Shown in pieces: positions 38,224-46,728 of a stretch of DNA of 64,000 nucleotides; position 1 is the stretch's first letter; the number at the start of each line of letters is the position of its first letter. The notes under the pieces were generated by a model. The model worked only from the letters and a program-made list of their open reading frames with translations. It did no database searches and was not told the origin of the DNA. The DNA comes from Blautia faecicola. GTDB lineage: Bacteria > Bacillota > Clostridia > Lachnospirales > Lachnospiraceae. The stretch spans positions 2,699,501 through 2,763,500 of the forward strand of contig NZ_SDKC01000001.1 in NCBI RefSeq assembly GCF_004123145.1. The letters are read 5' to 3'. The translations under genes and the position numbers were made by a program.

Positions 38224-38366
38224 GTAACTATTCAGTAGGCAGTATCCCGCGAGGCGTTTTGGCATGTTTTTTGCCAAAATCCCGAGACATGCAAGCCAAA
38301 ATGCCATCACCAAAGGTGATTTTAAATGCATTTTGGCTCGTAACTGTGAAGGTACTGAACAGTTAC
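38224..38366. repeat. MITE-like element, family 2 copy A
   Basis: A 143-bp element between spoVAB and spoVAC with terminal inverted repeats GTAACTATTCAGTAGG and GGTACTGAACAGTTAC (complement, two mismatches). Inside are two hairpins: TTTTGGCA/TGCCAAAA and a long one between GCCAAAATG and CATTTTGGC. The same element lies in the opposite orientation at 60891-61032. Both copies contain a false reading frame encoding LVTVKVLNSY. Confidence 0.85.
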
Positions 38367-38453
38367 ACTGTTTTTCTTCTCTACCTGATCAGTATCTTCC
38401 GGTTTCTCCGGTTTTATGCCTGTTTTTCTCATTTTCCGTATCCTGAACTCTGC

Positions 38454-38858
38454 TCAGCAAAAGAAAAACCAAAGAGAACCGGCTACTTTTCCAAGCGCCA
38501 TGCTGAGGATCACCAGACCGATTCCTTTGACCAGACCGATCCGGCGGACAAGAATCGCATAGATGTTCACAACCTCTCCGAGCGCTACCACCCAGCTTCC
38601 CAGAAAAATCCCGGAGAAACTTCCGTAGACGGCAAGTCCGGCATTCCCAAGCGGCAGTGCTTCCTGGTAGAGAAAGAGCAGATTGCCAAGCACCGCACCG
38701 ACCATGGAACAGTCCTCATACAGCCGCACCCGCGTGGCGCTTCTCGTAATCCCGGCAAACCGCGGTACGATCCCGAGGCTGATGATAAAAGCTACCACAC
38801 CGCTTGCGATTGTCATCCCCATACAAAGTCCCACCACGCCAAGCAAGGCTTCTCTCAT
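38454..38858 (-). CDS. spoVAB: stage V sporulation protein AB
   Basis: A 134-residue membrane protein of the SpoVA operon. Seen: five hydrophobic segments, GLCMGMTIASGVVAFIISLG and IVPRFAGITRSATRVRLYED, a family hallmark. The ATG at 38858 follows GGAGG and overlaps the spoVAA stop (ATGA); the open frame upstream of it is spoVAA in another phase. Its exact role in dipicolinate transport is unknown. Confidence 0.93.
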   Translation of the reverse strand: MREALLGVVGLCMGMTIASGVVAFIISLGIVPRFAGITRSATRVRLYEDCSMVGAVLGNLLFLYQEALPLGNAGLAVYGSFSGIFLGSWVVALGEVVNIYAILVRRIGLVKGIGLVILSMALGKVAGSLWFFFC

Positions 38859-39472
38859 CCGGAATTTTCCTCCTTTCGACGCTCCATCTCGAGAATCGTC
38901 AGATCCACCTGATCCTCGTATTCGCGCATCTCCACTTCCATCGGTGTCGGATCCTCCGTGATCTTCCACTTGCCAAAATGATTAAAGAAAAAGACAACAC
39001 CGATCCCGATCCCCACCGAATATGTCGCTTCCAGAATCGTCAGCCCGGCGGGATTCGAGGTGAACTGTCCACTGATCCGCTCAAAAAGAGTCGGGATATC
39101 CACATCCATATTGAAAGTCATGATAGAAAACATCGTTCCAAAGAATGTGATCAGGCATACAAACGCCGTTTTCAGCCAGCTCATCACTATATTTTTCCCT
39201 GCCGGATCCTCGTACGTCAGGATGAACTGCGGTTCGCCGACATGATCCACTTCCACCTTCTCTTCTTTCTTCTGGATCAGCCAGATCAGTTCCATTGCTG
39301 AAACCGTATATCTGCCATATTTTTCCGGCTCCAGTGTCAGAACCCGAAGTACTTTGCATCGCTGCAGAACCTCCGGATTGTTGCTCGTAAGATCCGCGAT
39401 ATCGCCAAGACGCACATGAGGATCCGTGATCTTCCGGTTTTTCTCTGTCTGGATATACAGTACATCACCCAT
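38855..39472 (-). CDS. spoVAA: stage V sporulation protein AA
   Basis: A 205-residue membrane protein, first of the spoVA operon. Seen: an N-terminal soluble domain (LYIQTEKNRKITDPHVRLGDIADLTSNN) that resembles SpoVAA's domain, then two hydrophobic segments (WLKTAFVCLITFFGTMFSIM and ATYSVGIGIGVVFFFNHFG) and a charged tail. It overlaps both the small ORF before it and spoVAB after it. Confidence 0.94.
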   Translation of the reverse strand: MGDVLYIQTEKNRKITDPHVRLGDIADLTSNNPEVLQRCKVLRVLTLEPEKYGRYTVSAMELIWLIQKKEEKVEVDHVGEPQFILTYEDPAGKNIVMSWLKTAFVCLITFFGTMFSIMTFNMDVDIPTLFERISGQFTSNPAGLTILEATYSVGIGIGVVFFFNHFGKWKITEDPTPMEVEMREYEDQVDLTILEMERRKEENSG

Positions 39473-39614
39473 GGCACATCGCCTCCAGCCGTTGTACCAG
39501 GGTTCCTCCTTTTTGCGTCTGCGGCGTGCCCTGCTGCATCAAAAGCACCGCCAGCACTCCGGCTGCCACCAGAACTGCAAGCAGCCAGATCCACCATTTT
39601 TTCCCTGCCATCAT
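39465..39614 (-). CDS. small single-span membrane protein between sigF and spoVAA
   Basis: A 49-residue ORF, too short for usual gene callers. Seen: MMAGKK, one hydrophobic helix at residues 7-26 (WWIWLLAVLVAAGVLAVLLM), then a polar tail QQGTPQTQKGGTLVQRLEAM. AAGGAAG lies seven bases before the first of two ATGs. Its TGA overlaps the spoVAA start region by eight bases, so it would be coupled to the spoVA operon. Not recognised; it could be a small sporulation membrane protein or a leader that sets spoVAA translation. Confidence 0.55.
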   Translation of the reverse strand: MMAGKKWWIWLLAVLVAAGVLAVLLMQQGTPQTQKGGTLVQRLEAMCHG

Positions 39615-39659
39615 ACCACTTCCTTTCTTTTGCAAGTAGTATGTGCCAAAATGTGTGCT

Positions 39660-40373
39660 CTATACTTCCTCCTGCATCTTTTTCAGGATCCGCTTTTCCA
39701 TCCGCGATACCTGCACCTGGGAAATACCCATCTCTTTTGCGATCACACTCTGTGTCTTTTCCTGAAAATACCGCTGATAGATCAGTTCCCTCTCTTCGCC
39801 TTCCAGTTTTCCCAGGATTTCTTCCAGAAACAGGCGGTTCAGCACCCGCTCACTCTGATTTTCTTTTTCTTCCAGCTTATCCATCAGAAGGATCGTGTTT
39901 CCCTCCCCCTGATAGATTGTCTGCTGCAGCGATTCCACCTGCACATAGGAATCCATCGCCTCCATCAGTTCCTCCGGCGAGATCCCGAGTTCCCGGGCGA
40001 TTTCCTGCGTGGTCGGTTCCCTGCCCGTTTGTTTCTCCTGCTGTTCCCGGATCCGGTACGCTTTCGCAGCCGTTTCTTTTAACGAACGGCTCACTTTCAG
40101 GATCCCGTCATCCCGCAGATATCGTTTGATCTCTCCGGTAATCATCGGAACAGCATATGTCGAAAAGCAGACTTCATAGCTGCAGTCAAACTTATCCACT
40201 GCCTTAATCAGCCCGATCGTTCCGATCTGGAACAGATCCTCCGGCTCCACGCCTCTGTGCTGAAACCGCCGGACGATACTCCAGACCAGCCCCACATTCT
40301 CTTCCACCAGTATGTCCCGCGCCTCTTTATCCCCATCGTGTGCTCTCTGTATCAACCCGAGGGTACGCTCCAT
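39660..40373 (-). CDS. sigF: RNA polymerase sporulation sigma factor SigF
   Basis: A 237-residue sigma-70 family factor that drives the first forespore-specific transcription. Seen: region 2 VWSIVRRFQHRGVEPEDLFQIGTIGLIKAVDKFD, STYAVPMITGEIKRYLRDDG, region 3 TTQEIARELGISPEEL, and region 4 QSVIAKEMGISQVQVSRMEKRI. Its place after spoIIAA-spoIIAB identifies it as SigF rather than SigG. Gap of 11 bases from spoIIAB. Confidence 0.97.
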   Translation of the reverse strand: MERTLGLIQRAHDGDKEARDILVEENVGLVWSIVRRFQHRGVEPEDLFQIGTIGLIKAVDKFDCSYEVCFSTYAVPMITGEIKRYLRDDGILKVSRSLKETAAKAYRIREQQEKQTGREPTTQEIARELGISPEELMEAMDSYVQVESLQQTIYQGEGNTILLMDKLEEKENQSERVLNRLFLEEILGKLEGEERELIYQRYFQEKTQSVIAKEMGISQVQVSRMEKRILKKMQEEV

Positions 40374-40384
40374 AGGACCTCCTT

Positions 40385-40828
40385 TTATGCAAATGGCTGC
40401 TGCGTCTGTCCGATCTTCTTTTTCATGCGGACGATGGTTCCCACGCCCACTTTCGACTCCACTTCCACCTGATCCATAAACGCTTCCATGAATGCAAATC
40501 CCATCCCGGAGCGGTCCAGATCCGGCCGTGTGGTGTACATGGGTTCCATCGCTTTTTTCACATCCGCGATTCCTTTGCCGTCATCCTCCACCTGCACATA
40601 CAGTGTCCGTTCACTGACCTGACAGCGGATCCGGATCTTTCGCACCTGATTGTCATATCCGTGGATAATCGCATTAGTGATTGCCTCCGACACGGCGGTC
40701 TTGATATCCGCCACCTCTTCCAGCGTGGGATTTAACTGCGTGGTAAATGCCGCTACCGCCACCCTGGCAAATGATTCATTGCTCGATCTGCTGTCAAACG
40801 TAAGCATCATCTCATTCTTCTGTTCCAT
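40385..40828 (-). CDS. spoIIAB: anti-sigma F factor SpoIIAB
   Basis: A 147-residue GHKL-fold protein that holds SigF inactive and phosphorylates SpoIIAA. Seen: the N box EAITNAIIHGYDNQ near residue 46, G1 box DDGKGIAD, G2 region RSGMGFAFMEAFMD. It lies 13 bases after spoIIAA. Confidence 0.97.
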   Translation of the reverse strand: MEQKNEMMLTFDSRSSNESFARVAVAAFTTQLNPTLEEVADIKTAVSEAITNAIIHGYDNQVRKIRIRCQVSERTLYVQVEDDGKGIADVKKAMEPMYTTRPDLDRSGMGFAFMEAFMDQVEVESKVGVGTIVRMKKKIGQTQQPFA

Positions 40829-40841
40829 CTTTTCTCCCCCC

Positions 40842-41171
40842 TTATTTGTTTTCCTTCCAGTTTCGTTCCTTTTCTACTTCCAGCACCTTCGTCACTCCCG
40901 CCAGATGCAGGATCCGCCAGATCCGGTCACTGACATGCGTCGCAGCAACACTCCCCCCGAGCAGCCGCAGTTTCTGATACCGCCCCATGATCACACCGAT
41001 CCCGGAACTGTCCATAAATCCGGTATCCCGGAAGTCAAACTCAATCCGCTGAATATTCCTCTCCCCGATCATTCGGTCTGCTTTTTGCGGAATCTGCCCT
41101 GTGGTATGATGATCCAGCTCTTTTGGCATCCGGATCACTAACGTCCGCCCCTTCACCTGAAATTGTTCCAT
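40842..41171 (-). CDS. spoIIAA: anti-sigma F factor antagonist SpoIIAA
   Basis: A 109-residue STAS-domain protein. When its serine is dephosphorylated by SpoIIE it displaces SigF from SpoIIAB. Seen: FDFRDTGFMDSSGIGVIMGRY, with Ser56 the expected phosphorylation site. Slightly shorter than Bacillus SpoIIAA at the C-terminus. A sigma-H promoter is expected, but I could not recognise one in the 50 bases before the gene or in the terminator upstream. Confidence 0.96.
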   Translation of the reverse strand: MEQFQVKGRTLVIRMPKELDHHTTGQIPQKADRMIGERNIQRIEFDFRDTGFMDSSGIGVIMGRYQKLRLLGGSVAATHVSDRIWRILHLAGVTKVLEVEKERNWKENK

Positions 41172-41222
41172 AGATATCCTCCCCTTCTTTTTCCTTCTGA
41201 CCTGTATTCCCCATATACAAAA

Positions 41223-41260
41223 AGCAGGGGAAATACAAGTTCTTTTGTATTTCCCCTGCT
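41223..41260 (-). terminator. terminator of the folC-TPR operon
   Basis: A perfect 16-bp stem AGCAGGGGAAATACAA and its complement with a six-base loop, followed on the minus strand by TTTTTG. It separates the TPR gene from spoIIA. Confidence 0.88.
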
Positions 41261-41272
41261 CTGAGGTTTCTC

Positions 41273-42865
41273 TTATTGTCCGTCTTCCCCGGAAGTTCCT
41301 TCGGCATTGTCTCCGTTACCGGTCTGACCGGCTTCGGTTCCGCCTGTATCCTGTGTACCGGTGGTATCTCCGCTCTGTGCAGTATCCTGTGAAGCCGTCG
41401 TCTGACTCTGCGTCTGTGTACTGGTTGTACCGGAACTGCTCTTCTGACCAACCGTGTCAAATCCTTTGCCACCGTTGTCAATATATTTCTGTGCAGTGGT
41501 CGCACGTTTCGTACCCGGAAACCGATCCACGATCTTCTGGAAGATCTCTACCGCCTGATCATACTGTTCATTCAGTCGGTAGGAATGCGCCAGCAGATTC
41601 AGCACTTCATAGTCCGAATCATCCATCTCCATTGCCTGACTCAGATCGGTGATCGCAGTCTCATAATCTTTCGCGTAAAATGCCTGCTCGCCCTGTGTTT
41701 TCAGATTGTTCTTCATCGTCGTCTGGATGTTCTTATAGATCGAATCATAGATTTCTTTCGCATCCACAGACAAAAGATCTGCCTGGACATTCTGTAAAAC
41801 ATTCGCCGCGGAAGTATAATTTCCGCTCTGGAAAGCTGCATACGCCTTGATCAGATTCTCATAACTGGTCGTCTGATTCTGGGCATCCTCGATCTGCTGC
41901 TGGGCAGATGCTACCGTTTCTTCCGACTGGTCGATCTGTTCCTGCATCTTATTCATCTCGGCAGACTGTGTTGCCATCGTATTGCTGTAACTTACTACTT
42001 TTTCATTCGCCGCTTTGTTGATGCGCTGCGTATTTGCCGGTACCATCAAAAACCATACCAGGCAGGCTCCTACCAGAAAACCAAATCCCAGGTTCAGCAA
42101 AGTTGCTGCCATGGAACTCTCCCGGAAGGTCGGCGGCTGGATCACCACATCGTTTTCTGTCCGGTAAGCGACGGACTGATTTCTCGGCGTTCTGTCTTCT
42201 TTTTCCCGCAGACCAAATGCCCACCGTCTCGGCTCGAGACTGGTAACCGTTCCGGTCTGCTCGTCTACTTCCCGCAGGAAACGCAGGGTGGTAGAGTTTG
42301 TCTTGTCAATCTTCGCCGCTTTCTTCAAGATCCTTCTGGCTTTTTCGTACTCTTCTTTTTTCAGATAGATCAGTGCCAGCAGATGATAGCCCTTGATCAG
42401 CTTCGGATTCTGGTTCAGAATCTTTTTCAGCTGGATCACCGCCACATCCTCACTGCCCTTGCGGCAGCACTTCAGACTGTCATTGTACTTTTTGATGGTC
42501 TGGTTGATCACATCCAGTTTGTTGGCGTTCTGCTGCAGCCGTTCGATATACTCGGAAGCGATGTTGTTTTCCGGCATGATATTTTTACTGATGATCCATT
42601 CACTCAGCGCCGCTACCGCCTCGCCGGTCTCAAAATACACCAGTCCCAGCAGGTTTCTCGCCTGAACATTTAACTTGTTAAACTTCAGGCTGCGCTTTAA
42701 CAGATCAATGGCTCCGGACAGATCCCGGATCTGCGCCTTGTCCAGCCCCAGATTGTAATAGGTATTGGACAGCTGCCAGATTTTCTTCTGTACTTCCACA
42801 TGAAAACCACAGCTCGGACAGTAATCCGACTTTCCAAGCGGAGCTCCGCAATTCATACAATTCAT
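41273..42865 (-). CDS. zinc-ribbon and TPR-repeat membrane protein
   Basis: A 530-residue protein. Seen: an N-terminal zinc ribbon with Cys3, Cys6, Cys16 and Cys19; TPR-like helical repeats from about residue 30 to 205; one membrane span near residue 262-282 (LGFGFLVGACLVWFLMV); an extracellular coiled coil (EMNKMQEQIDQSEETVASAQ); a second set of TPR repeats; and a Thr/Gln/Gly/Ser-rich, low-complexity tail of about 70 residues. It is a bitopic protein with repeat domains on both sides of the membrane. AAGGGG precedes the ATG. Function unknown; envelope scaffolding is plausible. Confidence 0.8.
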   Translation of the reverse strand: MNCMNCGAPLGKSDYCPSCGFHVEVQKKIWQLSNTYYNLGLDKAQIRDLSGAIDLLKRSLKFNKLNVQARNLLGLVYFETGEAVAALSEWIISKNIMPENNIASEYIERLQQNANKLDVINQTIKKYNDSLKCCRKGSEDVAVIQLKKILNQNPKLIKGYHLLALIYLKKEEYEKARRILKKAAKIDKTNSTTLRFLREVDEQTGTVTSLEPRRWAFGLREKEDRTPRNQSVAYRTENDVVIQPPTFRESSMAATLLNLGFGFLVGACLVWFLMVPANTQRINKAANEKVVSYSNTMATQSAEMNKMQEQIDQSEETVASAQQQIEDAQNQTTSYENLIKAYAAFQSGNYTSAANVLQNVQADLLSVDAKEIYDSIYKNIQTTMKNNLKTQGEQAFYAKDYETAITDLSQAMEMDDSDYEVLNLLAHSYRLNEQYDQAVEIFQKIVDRFPGTKRATTAQKYIDNGGKGFDTVGQKSSSGTTSTQTQSQTTASQDTAQSGDTTGTQDTGGTEAGQTGNGDNAEGTSGEDGQ

Positions 42866-42875
42866 GTTTTACCCC

Positions 42876-43025
42876 TTATTCTTTCCGGTCTTTTTTCTCT
42901 GTTTTCAACATCTCCTGCAGGATATCCACGATATCGGTCAGATCCCGTGTATACACCGCACTCTCGATCTCGTCCACATCAAGACACGGTTTGAATTTTT
43001 TCAATTCCTCTTCGTAATTAATCAT
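42876..43025 (-). CDS. small acidic hypothetical protein between folC and the TPR gene
   Basis: A 49-residue ORF, MINYEEELKKFKPCLDVDEI..., predicted largely helical, with an acidic N-terminal half and a basic tail (KTEKKDRKE). GGAGAG precedes the ATG at good distance. It starts 11 bases after folC and ends 10 bases before the TPR gene, its last codons overlapping that gene's ribosome site. The tight packing and coding-like composition support a real gene. Not recognised. Confidence 0.7.
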   Translation of the reverse strand: MINYEEELKKFKPCLDVDEIESAVYTRDLTDIVDILQEMLKTEKKDRKE

Positions 43026-43036
43026 TCTTTTCTCTC

Positions 43037-44335
43037 CTATGCTTTTGGATTCTTCTGCAGGTACTCTTTGATCTCACCTACCAGATACAGAGATCCAACG
43101 CAAAATAACATTCCATCACCTTTTAAAGATAATGCTTTTTCAAATGCCTCTCCTACATTTGCCTCAGCAATCACCTGTTCACATCCGTCTTCTTTGAAAA
43201 ACTGTGCAAGTTCGGTCGCAGGTACGACTCTGCTGCCACCCACTTCCGTGGCTACGACTGCCCGCGGGCGGATCTTTTCGCTGACCGTGCGGATCATTTT
43301 TTCATACTCTTTGTCAGCCACTGCGGAAAATAACAGCGTGATCGGATGCTCTTTTCCAAAATGGCATGCCGTCTCCACAAACCGTGCCACGCCGTCTGCA
43401 TTGTGTGCACCGTCTACGATAACATCCGGTAAGATCGTCTCCATCCGGCCTTCCCAATGGGTATTTTTCAGTCCCTCGATCAGTTTTTCCACCGGAATCT
43501 TATGCACATCCCGCAGCTGTTCCATCGTGAAAAATGCCAGAGAAGCGTTCATCATCTGGTACGGTGCGATATACGGAATCGACAGTTGAACAGTATTATA
43601 ATACTTACAATGGAAGGAAAAATCAATGCCTTCTCTTGTATTTCTCTGCATCTCATACATATCCTCGGTCAGTGCAAATGCCGGGGAACCCAGTTCTTTT
43701 GCCCGTTTTTCGATCACTTCGGAGGCTTCCGGCTGGTGTCCGTCATAGATCACCGGAACCTGCGGTTTGATGATTCCCGCCTTCTCTCCGGCAATTTTTC
43801 TGATAGTATCTCCCAGATATTCCACGTGATCCAGGCTGATCGATGTGATAATGCATGCCAGCGGACGGTCTACCGTGTTCGTCGCATCCAGTCTTCCGCC
43901 AAGTCCCGTCTCCAGAACCACATAATCCACATCTGCTTCTTTAAAGACCACCATACCCATCAGAAACAGTGTCTCAAAATAGCTCGGGTGATCCAGTCCG
44001 TCTTCCTGTGCCTGTCGGATAATCGTCTGTACTTCTTCAAAAGCCTTCACAAACTGTTCGTCGGAGATCATCTCTCCGTTGATCTTAAAACGTTCGTTGA
44101 TCTTTACCAGATGCGGCGAAGTAAATAAACCAACTTTGTAGCCTCCTGCCCGGAGCATGGAGTCCAGGTACGCGCAGACGCTTCCCTTGCCGTTCGTTCC
44201 CGCCACATGGATCACCTGCATCTGATTCTGCGGATCGCCCAGGCGTTTCAGCAAGGCTTTTGTGTGATCCAGAGGGTTTTTCGATGTAAACTTCGGTATC
44301 TCTTCAATATAATCTACGATTTTTCTATAATTCAA
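43037..44335 (-). CDS. folC: folylpolyglutamate synthase / dihydrofolate synthase
   Basis: A 432-residue Mur-ligase-type enzyme that adds glutamate to folates, with ATP. Seen: VIHVAGTNGKGSVCAYLDSML as P-loop near residue 44, the omega loop FTSPHLVKINERF, VLETGLGGRLDATN, and the C-terminal domain with VDGAHNADGVARFVE. The TTG at 44335 is proposed because GGTGG lies five bases upstream and MNYRKIVDYIEEIPKF matches family starts; the GTG at 44347 is an alternative. An operator-like inverted repeat covers this start. Confidence 0.93.
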   Translation of the reverse strand: MNYRKIVDYIEEIPKFTSKNPLDHTKALLKRLGDPQNQMQVIHVAGTNGKGSVCAYLDSMLRAGGYKVGLFTSPHLVKINERFKINGEMISDEQFVKAFEEVQTIIRQAQEDGLDHPSYFETLFLMGMVVFKEADVDYVVLETGLGGRLDATNTVDRPLACIITSISLDHVEYLGDTIRKIAGEKAGIIKPQVPVIYDGHQPEASEVIEKRAKELGSPAFALTEDMYEMQRNTREGIDFSFHCKYYNTVQLSIPYIAPYQMMNASLAFFTMEQLRDVHKIPVEKLIEGLKNTHWEGRMETILPDVIVDGAHNADGVARFVETACHFGKEHPITLLFSAVADKEYEKMIRTVSEKIRPRAVVATEVGGSRVVPATELAQFFKEDGCEQVIAEANVGEAFEKALSLKGDGMLFCVGSLYLVGEIKEYLQKNPKA

Positions 44336-44336
44336 A

Positions 44337-44407
44337 ATTACCACCACTTTATCTAATGTATTTGTCCGGTTTCCCGGTACTTTCCATTATATAATAGTGG
44401 TGGTAAT
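44337..44407. promoter_or_regulatory. 12-bp inverted repeat flanking the folC transcription start
   Basis: ATTACCACCACT at 44337-44348 and its exact complement AGTGGTGGTAAT at 44396-44407. One arm fills the spacer of the folC promoter, the other covers the ribosome site and first codons. Only one arm would be in the RNA, so this fits two binding sites for a dimeric DNA-binding protein better than an RNA hairpin. Confidence 0.5.
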
Positions 44408-44413
44408 AATCAA
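44386..44413 (-). promoter_or_regulatory. sigma-A promoter for folC
   Basis: TTGATT, 16 bases, TATAAT on the minus strand, about 51 bases before the proposed folC start. Confidence 0.6.
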
Positions 44414-44442
44414 GTAAATTATGTCGCAACTTTAGACTTTTC

Positions 44443-46650
44443 TCAGGATTCCGGGGTGGATGCCGGTGCCGGAGTCAGAGACAGTTCCGGGGTTGTTTCC
44501 TCCGTTGTCGTCTCTTCCTGTGTCTGTCCGTCATCTGCCTGCTCATCCGCCTGTGCTTTCTCGTGCTGTTCTTTCAGCCGCTCAATCATCGCTTTTGCCG
44601 ACTTTTTCGCCTGATAACTTTCCTGCGACATCAGCTCGCCATTATCTTCGTTATAGGTCAGATAATCCGTCCGTGACAGTACCTTTTTCGTGGAACTGTT
44701 ACTCTGTGTCGCAACCGATACCTGGTCGCCGTCCGCCAGTTCTACATTCTGCACCAGAAGCTGCGTCGGACTGATGTACTGCGTCTCCTGCAGTTCTTTG
44801 TTGATCTCCAGCCTGCTCGACGCCGTAAAATTGGTTCCGTAGACATAGTAACTGCCGTTTCCGATGGACTCCAGCCGTTCCAGTGTCGCCGGATAGATAC
44901 CCAGCTGCATCTGTGTTGCCGCAAATGGATTTTCTCCGCCGTAGACATACTGTTTTCCGTACAGGATATCGTACTGCAGTGCCTGCAGATCCAGCTGATA
45001 ATTTCTGGTTCCTTTTCTGGTCTGATGATAGTTGAAGACCGTTCCTTCGTGGATGCCAAGACGGTTGAACACCTCTGCTGCCATCTGATAAGCGGCAATG
45101 TTCTTATCTTTCTTTTTCATGTCGAAGTTACTCCACATAACGTATTTTGTCTGGAAAAGATAGCGGTTTTTCATATCTTCCACTTTCAGATTCATCGTAG
45201 GAAGATGATCTCCGTACATTACCAGAACCACGCGTTCATCAAACTCTGACAGACGGTCCGTCAGTTCTTTTACAAACTGATCCATCTCGTGAAGCTGATT
45301 TACATAATATTCCCATGCATTGTTTTTCTCTTCAGACTCCGCGCCGGTCACCTTGATCTCCGGATCCGAAAGCATCGGTTCCGTCGGATAATCTCCATGT
45401 CCCTGCACAGAAATCGTGTACACATAGTCCGGCCCTTCTGTGGATTCCATAGCTTTAAAGATCTCATCGGTCAGAATGTGGTCTTTTACCCAGCCCATCG
45501 GTGTCGTATCGCTGATATCCGGCATGTATTCTTCTGACGTGAATGTATCAAATCCCAGTCTGGAAAATACAGTTCTTCTTCCGTAGAAGTTTGCCTCATT
45601 GTTATGAATCGCATGGGTGCTGTATCCCAGTTTTTTCAGATCATACGCTGCACTCTCACAGGTCGTCTCTTTCAGGATCGTCTTATATGGATACTCTCCG
45701 GCCCCGAAGTAATGCAGGCTCATACCTGTGATCGACTCGAACTCTGTATTGGCGGTACCCGCGCCTACTGCTGGCACTTTATAATACCCGGACGAGTATT
45801 CCTGGCTCAGTTTTCTGAAATTCGGAATCGGATCTTCTGAAAACGAAAGGAAATTTACTTCTGTCGGATCAATGAATGTCTCCAGCTGTAAAAACAGGAT
45901 ATTGACATCCGTGTTCTTTTCCTTGGTCTTCTTGATCTCTCCTTCGCTGTCCACGATATCTTCCATCAGTGCCTTGGAATATCCGTTCGGCTCACTGATA
46001 CCGGTATCAAAGATCGTAACTGCCAGACAGTACGGATATCCGTAATCCTGGTACGCATAAGCGATATTTCCAAAGTACGTCGATAACAGCCGGTTATCGA
46101 TCGCCAGCTTACTGGTCAGTACAAAAGCTGCCACACCAAGAAGAATTAACGGGATATTCAGCCAGTAACGGATCTTTCCCTGAAACTTCCATCCTTTCCG
46201 GAACATCCAGATGAAGAATAACACCAGGATCCCAAGTCCGATCAGTACTGCCACTACCAGCCCCGGTGACAGATACTTGTTCAGGATCCGAAGAGCATCA
46301 CTGATCAGTTTCAGATCCGGTCCGGTAAATGGTGTTACACGGTTTAACAGCAAAAATCCGTTCACACATCCCAGGAGAAACCAGAAACATCCCACGATAG
46401 TTCTGGCAAGGATTCTATGTTTAAACAGATATACCACAAGGCTTGTGGTAAAAATTAAAAATGCATTGTATAAAAAGATCAGAGGACTTCCGGTCATATA
46501 CTGCCAGGCTTCCCAGAGGGAATGACGGGAAAGCGCCTCGATTACCAGATACAGTACACAGCACCCCAGAAACTGCAGGGGTACTGACAACAAGTTACAG
46601 ATCCGAATCACCTGATTGCGGGTAGGTTTTTTCAGATTGATTTTTTTCAT
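44443..46650 (-). CDS. LTA synthase family phosphoglycerol transferase-like protein
   Basis: A 735-residue membrane enzyme of the alkaline-phosphatase/sulfatase superfamily. Seen: five N-terminal hydrophobic segments in residues 15-185, then an extracytoplasmic catalytic domain with NILFLQLETF, the nucleophile Thr in VGAGTANTEFESITGMS, SVQGHGDYP, VLVMYGDHLPTM, and a C-terminal Ser/Thr/Glu-rich tail ending in a proline-rich stretch. Known: relatives polymerise glycerol phosphate for lipoteichoic acid. The tail of about 50 residues is longer than in LtaS. Substrate is inferred. Confidence 0.9.
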   Translation of the reverse strand: MKKINLKKPTRNQVIRICNLLSVPLQFLGCCVLYLVIEALSRHSLWEAWQYMTGSPLIFLYNAFLIFTTSLVVYLFKHRILARTIVGCFWFLLGCVNGFLLLNRVTPFTGPDLKLISDALRILNKYLSPGLVVAVLIGLGILVLFFIWMFRKGWKFQGKIRYWLNIPLILLGVAAFVLTSKLAIDNRLLSTYFGNIAYAYQDYGYPYCLAVTIFDTGISEPNGYSKALMEDIVDSEGEIKKTKEKNTDVNILFLQLETFIDPTEVNFLSFSEDPIPNFRKLSQEYSSGYYKVPAVGAGTANTEFESITGMSLHYFGAGEYPYKTILKETTCESAAYDLKKLGYSTHAIHNNEANFYGRRTVFSRLGFDTFTSEEYMPDISDTTPMGWVKDHILTDEIFKAMESTEGPDYVYTISVQGHGDYPTEPMLSDPEIKVTGAESEEKNNAWEYYVNQLHEMDQFVKELTDRLSEFDERVVLVMYGDHLPTMNLKVEDMKNRYLFQTKYVMWSNFDMKKKDKNIAAYQMAAEVFNRLGIHEGTVFNYHQTRKGTRNYQLDLQALQYDILYGKQYVYGGENPFAATQMQLGIYPATLERLESIGNGSYYVYGTNFTASSRLEINKELQETQYISPTQLLVQNVELADGDQVSVATQSNSSTKKVLSRTDYLTYNEDNGELMSQESYQAKKSAKAMIERLKEQHEKAQADEQADDGQTQEETTTEETTPELSLTPAPASTPES

Positions 46651-46688
46651 GTTTTCTTTCTGCTCCTATCTGCTGCGTAAATACAGAA

Positions 46689-46721
46689 GCGTACCTGAAA
46701 TCTCATCGTATTCAGATACGC
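46689..46721 (-). other. hairpin downstream of valS
   Basis: GCGTACCTGAAAT pairs with ATTCAGATACGC (one mismatch), followed on the minus strand by TTCTGTATTT. It lies about 105 bases past the valS stop and is a possible terminator, though its T tract is poor. Confidence 0.4.
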
Positions 46722-46728
46722 CCCTAAA

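Noticed and set aside
38259-38912. 217-residue ORF on the plus strand
   Set aside because: It begins in the MITE copy and then runs antisense to spoVAB and spoVAA; the peptide is not protein-like and shares only the repeat-derived part with the PAP2 extension.
40842-41222. Sigma-H promoter for spoIIAA
   Set aside because: Expected from knowledge of the spoIIA operon, but no convincing AGGAAWT/GAAT pair is visible in the short gap, so it is not annotated.
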